Part shown: positions 31,411-41,896 of the stretch, piece after piece
Numbering within the stretch: position 1 is the first letter of the stretch
How the letters are laid out: each line of letters opens with the position of its first letter
Source of the DNA: Coniella vitis
Lineage: Eukaryota > Ascomycota > Sordariomycetes > Diaporthales > Schizoparmaceae
NCBI GenBank assembly: GCA_011317545.1
Contig: WUJK01000002.1
Coordinates: 2,542,001-2,606,000, forward strand
DNA length: 64,000 bases
Direction: 5' to 3'
Translations under genes and position numbers: made by a program
Notes under the pieces: model-generated
Told to the model about the DNA's origin: nothing
What the model saw: only the letters and a program-made list of their open reading frames with translations
Databases searched by the model: none

Positions 31411-33728
31411 TCACCCTCCATTAAAGGAGCGTTTTTTACTCTCGTCATCAATACATCTGTTGCACTTCCACTGTGATCGCTCCACTGGCATTTTGGCAAC
31501 GCCTCGTACGCAATCATCGTGATAGAGCGGCCTCGAGCAATGCTGCGGCGTTCAAGACGTTAGTAGTTTTACAAAGAAAAGGATAGATATCGAAGCATTT
31601 CTTCACCTCATTTGAACATATCAATAACCCCGGTCCTCGAACAAGCTTCCCACAAACCACACATCCATTGGCTTTCGGCTTGGTATCCTTCTTCGGCTGT
31701 TCTCGAAGGCCGCGCTTCTTCGCCACCGAGAGCTGCACTCGGCCTTCCTGCAGACGGGCTTGCACTGACTTGACGGCGTCTACGTCGAGTCCGCGAGCAA
31801 TTAGGAGCGTCAAATGCTTGCCGAATTCTCGAGTGCGCGTATTGGATGCTAGCAGCCAATCTGCTTTCTCATTCACAAAGTCGACCACCGCACGCCCAAT
31901 GAAGGCTTCCGAAACGATGCGTTTTGTCTGGATATACGCGTCCCATTCTTGAATATATTCCTTCTCGGCCTCATCCACGTCCCAGAATTCCTGCACAATT
32001 TCACGATGCTTTTGAATGAGCCACGTTTCATCGGCTTCTAATGGTTGGATTTCTGATCCAGGGACTAGTTTGGCCTTACTGAGGGGATCATAAAGAGGCT
32101 GTGTCGTCTGCGGGACGATAATCTTCTTTTCTTTTCGAGGGATAACAGAGCTCTGACGTTCAATGTTAGCAAGGCGCTATTGAATAAAAGAGTACCACAC
32201 CACACGCATCTCGTACCGGAATAGCCTTGCTTGGGGGTTTCGGCTGAAAACTCATACGGGTTGGAGAGTCAAAAATTTCATCATTGTTCGGGCCCAGACG
32301 AGAGATCACCCAAGAATTATCGCCTAAAATCCACCTTTCCAAGTGGAACGGCTTCATAGGCCTGCCGAGCTGAAAGACCTTTTTTGGTGTCTCGGAACTC
32401 GTATCCTCACCAACGTATGATACGTCGAACAGAATTCCTGACTTGTTAGGATTATGCATGGGGTCGAAGTCATATTCCGTGTGGCTGAAGAGGTGGGCTC
32501 GGAGAAGAGATAGTGATTGATGCGGCGCGTTGCAGATGCAGCATGAAAATCCGTCTACTGTTACCTCCTTTAGAGGAATTGCTTCTTTAGGCAGACGGTA
32601 AGTGACCTGCTCACTATTCGTCTTCCTGAAGCCCGCAAATTTGGATCGCTTTCGGGGCTCCCGGCCTTGTGCTTTGGCGCTCAAATCTTTGAGATTGTAA
32701 TTTTTGCTGCCCCTGGCCCGCAAAGAGCGACTGGGAGTAAGTTCTCCCTCTGCGTCCTCTTCTAAGTCGTCATCGCCTGGGTGTGCATGTCCGTTGGTAA
32801 AATGACGCGTCGAATCACCGTTCACAACACCATTTGTCGGAGGCAAACTCTCCTTTAATGAGGGATAATTTGAAGCCAAGTCCGGGCAGTCAATGTCATG
32901 TCCTTTTGCGGACTGGTTGTCTGGTAGTAAAGGTAATAAGGTCGTCCATCGAACATCGATATCGAGGAAGAAATCTGTCTGCGTGCTAGACGCAGCCTCC
33001 TTTCGCAGCTTCAAGGCACGCAGGCACCTGCCCCGTTGGAGAATGTTAGGAACTTCTGCTTCAAGCGTCCAGTGCCGCGGCACCTGTATGTTATCGTCCA
33101 TGGCTGAATTAACAAGATTAAGCGGTGGCCAGTTTTGATCGCCCGCCGACAACAGCTCAACCTTGAGCATGTACTGGTCTGCTAAATGGAAGACGGTTTC
33201 ATCGTGGCGCTCGACGTAGATCTTTTCTTCCAGAACCTTGAATGGTTGCGGTAGGTACACGCGCGCCATCCTGCTGATGCCAACAGGATCTTGAGGTGTT
33301 CTCACATTGCAGATCTGGCTGTCGCAATAGAGAACCTGCATTTCCTCTGCACTGCCTGTTGGGGCGGTGATTGTGATTTTGCAGCGCGCTCGCGTTACGA
33401 CATCCTTGTCTGCAGAGGACACATTTCCATTGGGCAAGCCATTTGGTTTAGCGCGTGATGCGTCCTTGTGAGAAATCTTGAGAACATTGATTTCTATAGC
33501 GGGCTCAACATGCACAGGGCTATCGTGCAGCACCAGTCCATCTATATCCGGCACAATACCAGAGTCTGGAGAGCCCTCGATGAAGCGACGGCGCTTTGAG
33601 GGACGCGTATACTGGTCGTCGTCGGCATTGGCGAGCCGCGCATGGTGGCCGTCGTGGTAGTTGATAGAAGCGAGCCAGTTCCGATGGAGGAAGGGAAGCG
33701 TTCGGCGGGGTGGAAGTGAGGTTGTCAT
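31411..33728 (-). CDS. SUZ12: Polycomb repressive complex 2 subunit SUZ12 with C-terminal PHD finger
   Basis: Exons 33728-32217, 32152-31607 and 31542-31411 (two 64-nt introns, GTACGA...TCAG and GTGAAG...ACTAAC...GCAG) encode 729 residues. Residues about 395-420 form the SUZ12-type C2H2 zinc finger (FSCCICNAPHQSLSLLRAH). The VEFS box starts at about residue 545 with DETWLIQKHREIVQEFWDVD, followed by EKEYIQEWDAYI and WLLASNTRTREFGKHLTLLI. Removing intron 2 reveals a C4HC3 PHD finger: C668-x2-C671, C683-x4-C688, H694-x2-C697, C713-x2-C716. SUZ12 is the scaffold of PRC2, which methylates H3K27; the VEFS region activates the EZH2-type methyltransferase. Start 33728 (MTTSLPPRRTLPFLHRNWL) was preferred over 33812 because its N-terminus is the plausible conserved one. 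The long gene-free blocks on both sides are notable. Confidence 0.93.
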
Positions 33729-34946
33729 TGTGGGAGGGACAAATGGACTGCTGCGTCCAGGGAGGCAGACTGACCATCCACAGGGGCCTGGGGATTCCCC
33801 TTGTGGATGCAAGCGTCAATTACAGAGTCTCAGTCCCTTGGTGAAAAGAGGCTTTGCTGACGTTAGGGGTAAGGGTGGGGTGAGATTAGGCCATGTAGCT
33901 GGTAACGTGCTTGCCTTGTCGGCTGGCAGCACAGGGCAGGCAGGAGATATTGAGGCGGGAAGTTGATTAGGCAAGTAGACTGGATGCAGCTGCAGTTATG
34001 GGACGACGTAGCTCGGAGCAATCCGGGCAAGGCTGAAGAGGCTGAAGAAGCTGAAGAAAAGAAGAAGAAGCAGGTGCTCAACAAGTCATTGAATAGTCCA
34101 TCCTCAGGCCAGGCCGCGGAGCCTTGCGCTCATCCAGAGTCCAGTCTCGAGAGTTTGACCAGATATACTCTAGACCGTGGACATGAAAATGAGCAGGCCT
34201 TCTGGGATTGTTGAGACAATGGCAGGCAACCAACCGACTCAAGATTTGTTGCGAAGTGTGTGGTTGCCCTGTGGCCTGCAAGATTTCAGTGTCCCATCGC
34301 GATGCCGCGCTTCCCTTTGGGGCCTGACCCAAACCCTGTCCAATCAGATGGCCCACAGGTTGAGCCAATTGCATGCACAGGTGCCGCTAGCTCCATTTGC
34401 TTCTTCGTGATGCAAGGTACCTGGCTGCAGTGGCTGTCCCTCTTAGTTTTGCCCCAAGCAGTCGGGGGCCGAGTTCCCTGCTAACTGAGCTACAAGCCCC
34501 ACTGTCAGGCTGCTCGCACAGGCCCCCAAAACTCTCCTCTTTTTTCGCAAGACTCCTATTGTCCTCTTCTTTTTGAATGCTCATCTTGACAAAGCTATAG
34601 TGTCTGCCATACGACCATTTTCTACTAGAGCAAATATCGTATCAATATAAAACCATAGGTACCTGTCAGATCCTGCGCGTCATTGATGATTGAAACTTGA
34701 ATACGTACTGCTCATAGTGAGGCTATTTCTCTTTAATACAGCCTTGCCACTTGCATGAATCAACGCACATGATGTTTTCAGAATATGGATGTGATCTATG
34801 AACCAAGAATATCATATATGTCCAGGATTGAGAAGGCTCAACTGATAATACAGAAACTGGGAGCTTTATACTTGGACCATTATGACTTGTTGATCGATCT
34901 CAAAATCCTACCTCGGATCCCTCAAATACAGTAATCACATGCAATC

Positions 34947-34972
34947 AAAAAAAAAAAAAAAAAAAAAAAAAA
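34947..34972 (+). repeat. A26 homopolymer
   Basis: Twenty-six consecutive A in gene-free DNA. Such a run may be the 3' tail of an old retroposed sequence, but no target-site duplication or coding remnant is visible next to it. Length may be inexact. Confidence 0.8.
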
Positions 34973-37434
34973 GTATGCCAATAGGTTATTCGATGTGGTT
35001 GTGATCATACCCAAAGGGCACTCTTGTTATGAACCATGGCTTAATCAATTTTTAACGGCTTGCTCCATTCAAAAGATAGAAGTCAATCAAGAATCATTTC
35101 TCTGCTGATGCTTGACTTGAATGGACAGCTCGGACTTGACATGATGAACTGACTTGAGCCTTCCCGTTGCCTTGGGAAGCCATTTACCAATTACCCAGGT
35201 CTCTTTGAAAGATTAATGTAGATTATATTAATTACAATGAATTATAAAAAAATACACCACCGATCACCCAAGTGTTTAGAGTATTAACCATAGTCATGAT
35301 GGCCTGCAAACTTGCGGCGACTTATTTCAAATGTGCTTGCTCTGCACATCTTTATGCTTTAGGAAATACAGCAAAGTCCAGCCTTATAGGCCACTTTGAC
35401 ATGCAATCTTGAGATAGCAATATCAATTGCGAGGCGCCCTTTGAGGTTTTCCTAGAATATATATCATAACATGGTAATATAAAATCAATATTTCGATTGT
35501 ATATAGCTCAGCTCAGTCATATACGAACGTTTTCCATAGCGCCGAATGTTTAACATATATAACAGCCTTGTTGCTTTTGAGTAGCGGTACTGTTGACCTG
35601 TTGCGAAAGCATTATACCACGACTTCAAGGTCTCATAACACAACAGGGATAAAGGGTTGTATTACCAACATCAGGCAGTACTGGTCGCAGTCGAGTCTCA
35701 AAGTCTCCATTTGTAATGCTGGTGTAATCACCAGCAGGTGCATAGTCGGCGGTTTCGTAAGAACTTGCCGAACCGCAAATCATTTGAGGAACTTTGAGCC
35801 ACATAAACAGCTTTTGCTTGCGCTATGAATACATATTCTTGGTTGCTACCGATACTTGATTGAGCGAATGCAATGCATACCATACGGAAAAGCCATCTTA
35901 ATACCACCAGAATATTCCATCCGAGCCTAAACTGGAAGATGCAATATCCACGCGCGCACGCCACAGCCGCATTGACGAGGCCCAACCCTAACCCGGTCAC
36001 CTTTCAGCCTTGGCTTCAAACAAGCAACGGCCATAATTTCGTTCCTAGAATGATGAAACTGTAGAGGTTATATGCGAGCTAGCGACATAGCAATACCTGC
36101 GCTAGTATATTAAGCTGTATCCTGTGTTTCTAGTTATCATCCCCGCCTCGAAACGCATTATTACTTCCTCAAGGAGTTTGTTCGGGATGGTGATTCATGA
36201 ATGTTCGTTCCAGCATTAAGTCAAAGGGTTCCATGCCCCTCGATTAGATATCGTACTGTTGAAGCTTTCGATAACACGTCTTCTCAGCCAAGGGCATACT
36301 CTTGAAAATGAGGTTGTACCTTGGGCATCGTAATCATAGCATGCACTACCTAGACTTGTAAGGGAAAGGAGTTGATGCATTGGTGGCCGCAACGGGTTTT
36401 ATATCTGGAGCACCCCAAATCTTCAAGGTTTGGCTGTATTGATTTATTCAACCGATCATATGGCATTGGCACATACTACTTATCAATTTCATTCATAACA
36501 GTATCTTGATCTGCGCTCGGACAATCGAGCTGGCTCTAGCCATCTACACAGCGATGGCAAAATTACAAAGAAGTACATTAGACGTACAGGTATGTTCGTC
36601 ATCAGCTTGGGCTGCTTATCCTCGCTTGGATTTACAGTAAAAGTTATGTAAATGCTGAATTGCTTGCCTAGGCAACCTGATAGAGTTCACGATGTAGAAC
36701 CTGCTTCTGTGTAAGTAACTAGATTTCAATCCCATAGTTTGATGTCTTTCCAAGCCATAAATGGAATACATTGTACCATTAGCAAAGCATTGTTAGAAAA
36801 GAAGGTAATCTTCTGTTCATAGTGGCACGTTGGGTGCCGTACACCTTACTTCGGCTTAAAACCAAAGTCGAAATAGAGCAGAACAACCGGATAAATGGTG
36901 GCAAATATATATTTGACGGATGGCTCGGGCGTTGCTGAGTATGATAGGCGTGAGAGCTAGCCAAATACTTACTTGAGGCATGAAATGCTCGATTGAAACG
37001 CACTTTTGTATACTCATTTGAAGGTCGGGTATTTTTGTTGGAAAAAGACGAGACTACAAACCGTCAGGGTTTTGGCTGCCAGACTGTCAGGGTTACTAGC
37101 GGCCGCCTGCTATGTAGCTGTCAGTGACCCCACATTCACGCGCCGCTGACGAATCATTTGCACTGGCTCGGTCTTCGCTCAGCCAGCCAGCTCAAGCTTG
37201 TTTCGTCCGTCTCACTCGTTTTGCCCACCTTCCATCCATTCTGCACCGGAGAGTCCGACGCACAAGGCCACCCACCCCCACGTTTCTGCAAGCTGATGCT
37301 GTGTTTCGCATCTACCGCCTTGCTACCTCTCTTTGTCTGATTTACATCATTTGCACTCAGACTGCCTTGCCATTTCCGTCTGCCTCACAGCTCGCATCTA
37401 CTTGACGTTGTCCAGTACCGCCGTCACAACCGCG

Positions 37435-37461
37435 ATGTCCGTCGGCCGTCCCAGTTATTGA
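37435..37461 (+). promoter_or_regulatory. Upstream ORF (8 codons) before the F-box gene
   Basis: ATG at 37435 starts an eight-codon frame ending in TGA at 37459-37461, 13 nt before the main ATG at 37475. If it lies on the transcript it should reduce or condition translation of the F-box protein. Confidence 0.5.
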
Positions 37462-37474
37462 TCTCATCGACAAC

Positions 37475-39793
37475 ATGAGTCAAACGGGCGCTGCAGGGGT
37501 TGGCACGCCCCGCCGCAACCCACGCCGCGGAACCGCCGTTTCTCAGGGCGGATCCTCGACTCGGCCGCCAGCTCCGAGCCCGAGTCCCCGCGTTACACGG
37601 AGCGCCACCCGCCGGGTGCAGTACATGACCGATGCCTCGAGCGACCCCGACCTCGACCTGAGCGACGAGGGATCGTTTTCAGATGATTCCCGCGACGGAC
37701 TTTTTCGACGACCTCGCCAGACCCCGTCTGCCCCAACTGTAGCATCGACTCGGGAGCGCCGCTACCAGCCTGGCACGCCCACTGCACGAACTGGCCGCCG
37801 GCTTGGAAACCGCGCAGGCCAAGCTTCTCAAGGACCCGTTACTCCAACTCCCAAAAAGCGACGTCCTTTCAAATTTGGCTCCACCGGCCGTCTCAAGAAG
37901 AATATTCTCGACTCAGATCCCAAGCCCGCCTGGCCAACCTCGGGCGTTGTCCCGCCCTGGAACACACTGGAGTGGACCACTTTGGTTCAAATCTTCGAAT
38001 ATGCTGCTTACCCAGCCGATACGCGCACCAACATCCGTTGGCTGCTCGCAGCCGGTCTCACTTGCAAAGCTTTTTTCGGCCCGGCTATGAAGGCTCTTTA
38101 CCGATGTCCCATGCCTCAGATCATATCCATTAGTATGGGCGCCAAATTCGCTGCTCTCATGCGCGACCTTGCTGCCGACCCAGCGGGTGCACTAGCACGC
38201 GGCGACCACCGACGGACCATGGTTGAGTCACTGGTCATCGAGGCTTCTTCTCTTCCGAATTCGCAGACACGCAACTTCGACGTGGCAGAGCTTATCCATT
38301 CTCTGCCTCGTCTGACCGACGTTGAGCTGTATCACGAATTAGATTTGCCCCCCTACCGCAAGCTGGATCTGAAAGCCAAGAAGTGGATTTTTCCACCCGC
38401 TGTAATCGACGCTCTCCGTGACGCTGGACTTGGAGTCAATACACTTCGTTTGAAATCCTGGAAGTGGAGCCAGAGGATGATGCAGCCGGATCTGCTGCAA
38501 CGACTCTCGACAATCCACAGCTGGAATACATTTTCTCAACTTCGCAAGCTCTCGTTTGTCAACTTCCAGGTTCCCTCTTTGCCAGAGAATCTAGACCCCA
38601 ACGACCCTGAGGTATTTGAACGGGATAAGAACCACATCAATCTCATTGCGTCGTCACTAGAGCCGATCTTGAATCTTAGGCACCTGGTTTTGGAGTCATC
38701 CACCATAGTGGATGGGCAATTCTTGTCGCTACTCCCGAAAACTCTTGAGCACCTGGAAATAGTCAACTGTTGGGAGCTGACAGCGGAAATGCTCTCCGAC
38801 TATCTCATGACTCACGGGCGACCCTTGCGGCGCCTTACGCTCAATCATAATCTGTCGCTCAACTTGTCCTTTCTGCCCCTTTTGGGCGTCTATTGTCCTG
38901 CACTGCAGGAGCTCTCCATGGACCTTCTCACGTACAACCATCATGAGTACCTCAACGATTCTGATCCTATGTACGAGCGCCTTCTCACGGTTACCGATGT
39001 TCCAAACTGGCCCGAGACTCTTGAAATCATCGACCTTGAGCAGTTGGCGAAATGGGATGCCGATACAGCTGAGATGTTTTTTCAAAGCCTTGTGGATCAG
39101 GCCTCCAAGCTCTCTAAACTGCGACATCTTGCAATCAAGGCTATGTTGGATGTTCCTTGGCGACAGCGGTCTCAGTTTCGCGACAAATGGGTAAAGAAAC
39201 TGAAGAAGGTTTTCCTTCGTAAGACACAAAAACCTCGAAATTACCATTCTTTGATACAGTGGCCTCTAGATGGAGGTCAGCTTCAGGAGACATCCACTCG
39301 TCCTTTCAAGGCCGCCGCACATGAGGAATCGCCCTCCCGCCGCAGCGCGCGGATTGCGACCCACGTCCCGCCATCTTGCCCTCGGCCTACTGAGCCCAGG
39401 GGCAACAAAGGCAAACGCAAGAGCGTGTATACGCGGGTTCCTCGGGATCTGCGGAAACCAAAACGTGCACATTTCTCGTACCGCGACCCCGACACCGACG
39501 AGGAGCTTGGTGTCGGTGAAGATCCCTACGAAAAGGACCGAGATGAGTTTCAGCAGGAGCGAGCCTCTAGTCCTCTGTCAAGCTGCCCCGTCACGCCTGT
39601 CTCGAGCGAAGATGAGGTAACCTTTCAGCAAGGCCTCTGCGATGTTGTCAATATTCGATTTGACAATCAAAAACCACGAGAATTCCAATGGGGAGCGGAA
39701 GACTTTCTGGACGACGATATGCCAGAGTCTGACGATGCTGAGTGGACTTCAGACAGAAACGAAGACGACGATTCAGACACCTATGCTTGGTAG
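37475..39793 (+). CDS. F-box / leucine-rich-repeat-like protein
   Basis: A single exon of 772 residues. Residues 1-155 are disordered and Arg/Ser/Pro-rich (TPRRNPRRG; an acidic DPDLDLSDEGSFSDD segment). An F-box-like motif begins near residue 160: WNTLEWTTLVQIFEYAAY, then WLLAAGLTCKAFFGPAMKALYR, matching the L-x-I-F...L...C-x-x-F...LYR pattern of fungal F-box proteins. Residues about 250-560 contain LRR-like units (SLPRLTDVELYHELDLP, LNLRHLVLESSTIVDGQFL, KTLEHLEIVNCWELT, RRLTLNHNLSLNLSFLP). The C-terminus is disordered: basic then strongly acidic, ending NEDDDSDTYAW. Expected role: substrate adaptor of an SCF ubiquitin ligase through Skp1; the substrate is unknown. A short uORF precedes it. 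Confidence 0.82.
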   Translation: MSQTGAAGVGTPRRNPRRGTAVSQGGSSTRPPAPSPSPRVTRSATRRVQYMTDASSDPDLDLSDEGSFSDDSRDGLFRRPRQTPSAPTVASTRERRYQPGTPTARTGRRLGNRAGQASQGPVTPTPKKRRPFKFGSTGRLKKNILDSDPKPAWPTSGVVPPWNTLEWTTLVQIFEYAAYPADTRTNIRWLLAAGLTCKAFFGPAMKALYRCPMPQIISISMGAKFAALMRDLAADPAGALARGDHRRTMVESLVIEASSLPNSQTRNFDVAELIHSLPRLTDVELYHELDLPPYRKLDLKAKKWIFPPAVIDALRDAGLGVNTLRLKSWKWSQRMMQPDLLQRLSTIHSWNTFSQLRKLSFVNFQVPSLPENLDPNDPEVFERDKNHINLIASSLEPILNLRHLVLESSTIVDGQFLSLLPKTLEHLEIVNCWELTAEMLSDYLMTHGRPLRRLTLNHNLSLNLSFLPLLGVYCPALQELSMDLLTYNHHEYLNDSDPMYERLLTVTDVPNWPETLEIIDLEQLAKWDADTAEMFFQSLVDQASKLSKLRHLAIKAMLDVPWRQRSQFRDKWVKKLKKVFLRKTQKPRNYHSLIQWPLDGGQLQETSTRPFKAAAHEESPSRRSARIATHVPPSCPRPTEPRGNKGKRKSVYTRVPRDLRKPKRAHFSYRDPDTDEELGVGEDPYEKDRDEFQQERASSPLSSCPVTPVSSEDEVTFQQGLCDVVNIRFDNQKPREFQWGAEDFLDDDMPESDDAEWTSDRNEDDDSDTYAW

Positions 39794-41896
39794 CCGTCTT
39801 GTTGGCCTGCATTTAGATGTTTCGCTTGTTTCGTCAACATCTCAAGGCTGAGACAGTATCGTTCTTTTCTTGTCTCTCTTTTCAGTTTATACTCCCTTTC
39901 AGTGTCGTGTGTCTGCAAATCACGGAACGAACCCACGACAACCGGCTGTCGGCTGAGAAATTGTCTCGCTGACTCGGTGACATGTCATCAGCATCTCTTG
40001 TTTTGTTGTTTATGGGCTGCCGATACTACATGTGAGCCACTTGTTGGGTTTTCTTTATTGCCATTTAGATAATTCTTATCCCGGGGTTTCTCATACGTTG
40101 GCGCTGATTATGGTTCGTCAGTAATGGAGTTGATGCGAGGTTTAGCATGGAGTTTGGGGACACTTTGCCAGCGGTCTTCTGGCTGGCGTTGAATTGGAAT
40201 GATCAAGATCCAAGAGAAGGGGCACTATTCTCTTGCATCTTGGATGGGACAGAGGCGATCCTAGATAATGCAGGAACCCAAGCCCTTCAGTACGCGACAT
40301 GACCATTGTGCCTGCTGTTCGTTAACCTAATGATTCGTTGAGCAACTCGAGGATGCTTACTGCACACTTGATGCTTGAGGAAATCCAAGCAGTAAGGATA
40401 TCCTAAGGCGACAGATTTTCATGCGGGCTCACCCAGAAGCAGGAAAAGAGGACATAGTAAGGGAAACCACACAAGCGCTAATGGTGTGAGTGTACAGCGC
40501 GTACAGTGCGCGGGCAAGCGGCAATGCTTCTGCAAGCGTGCATAACATAGTGTGCTTTACTGTGTACTACTGTATCAGTCGCTGCAGCGTCCCGCCCCTT
40601 GCTATTTGCTGAAGCGCTTCCCCGGATCTTCGAAGACCATAAAAGACTTGTCGCCATTCGGGCAAGAAAAGCAACCTGAAGGCCTTTTGGTAAGTGGTAT
40701 CTGGGACTCGGCCCCTTGTGCTACATCTAACAATTTGTTGATTATCGATTCGTTGTCTCAGCTCCAGTCCACAGCTGGTTGATACCTTGACAAACCTACT
40801 GCTTCGTTGATCTCAGAGAAAAGGGCGCGCACATTCAATGATCTTATCGAACCGCGGAGAGGGAATACAGTGGGGACCGGGCGAATTGAGCAGTCTGGGG
40901 TCGTGAATACTATGTGGAGCCCAGCTTTGGCCAGCCAGGCCAGCCCAGCAGCCAGGTACAAGGCCGGGCCCGACACCTGCTGTTTCTGCTTGGTAGTGAG
41001 CGAGTTGGCGACCGAGACCCAACACGTACGGAATCTACCACTTGGCACCTTAGCTCCTGGCATCTTGTAATAGTAGAGTGCACGGTAATCAGGGCAATTT
41101 ACATTAGTACGACACCATCATCCCAAAGAGCCTCCCTCCCGCGCTTCGCAACCCACACAAAAAACGGGCGCCCAGCTTTCAGCTATCAGCACATTGTCAG
41201 CGCGCGCCCACGGCCCATACTTAGTCACGGTTCAGTACGTGGTACTACATAGTACATAGTACAGTCGTAAGCTCTTCATCCACCCACCCCCCCGTTTCCC
41301 GCTCCTGGGCCAGCCCTGCATCCTCTCCTGGTCACGTCGTGGCCATGCATGCAGTTGCTCGCTCGCCCGCCCGGTAGCACCATTTGTTTCTTGACGCTGG
41401 CGCAATTGGCGTAGCCCGCCCTCCAATGTCACCTCACACACAAACACCCGGCCGACCACGCTTGCTGCTCCTTTGCGATCGCTGACCCCTCCCCACCCCA
41501 GCCATTGTTGCTGCTAGGCTCCGTCCGTCAACTACCGACGACGCTCCTCACCGCCGACGCGTCTGCCCTTTCTCGACTGCCGCTCCCATCGCGGACTCTG
41601 CTTCTTCCCCTCATGCTCCGCGTCAACTCGTCTCACCCGATTTGCGACCTAGACAAGCCGCTTCCTCCACCGCCTTCTGCCATCCCCGTAAAGAGGGATC
41701 CTTCCACGCTCAAAGACGCGCGCCACGCGACCACCGCATACATTCGTCAGGGCCACCATCATCCGTCGTCCCGCTTTGCGATCTCCGCTCTCACCTTCGA
41801 GTATCAGTAACACTTGCACCTCTGCGCCCTTCCAACGGGCTAGGCCTGGCAAGCTCGGCTTCGCGACCATCCTTCTTTCATGAAGCACACCACAAG
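39794..41896. other. Spacer between the F-box gene and the 41897 gene
   Basis: 2.1 kb with no supported coding region. Around 41245-41265 the words ACATAGTAC are tandemly repeated. From 41265 to 41890 the DNA is C-rich and open in several frames, typical of a long fungal 5' leader; in-frame ATGs upstream of 41897 exist (for example 41642), so the true start could be earlier. Confidence 0.5.

Larger units (their letters stand above)
33729..37474. other. 3.7-kb divergent spacer (SUZ12 / F-box gene)
   Basis: The first 800 bp on the SUZ12 side are of ordinary composition, with GAAG-rich repeats near 34030-34070. From about 34600 to 37050 the DNA is AT-richer and holds only short random frames and an A26 run. 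From 37100 the C/T-rich leader of the F-box gene begins. No gene or RNA is supported. Confidence 0.5.
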
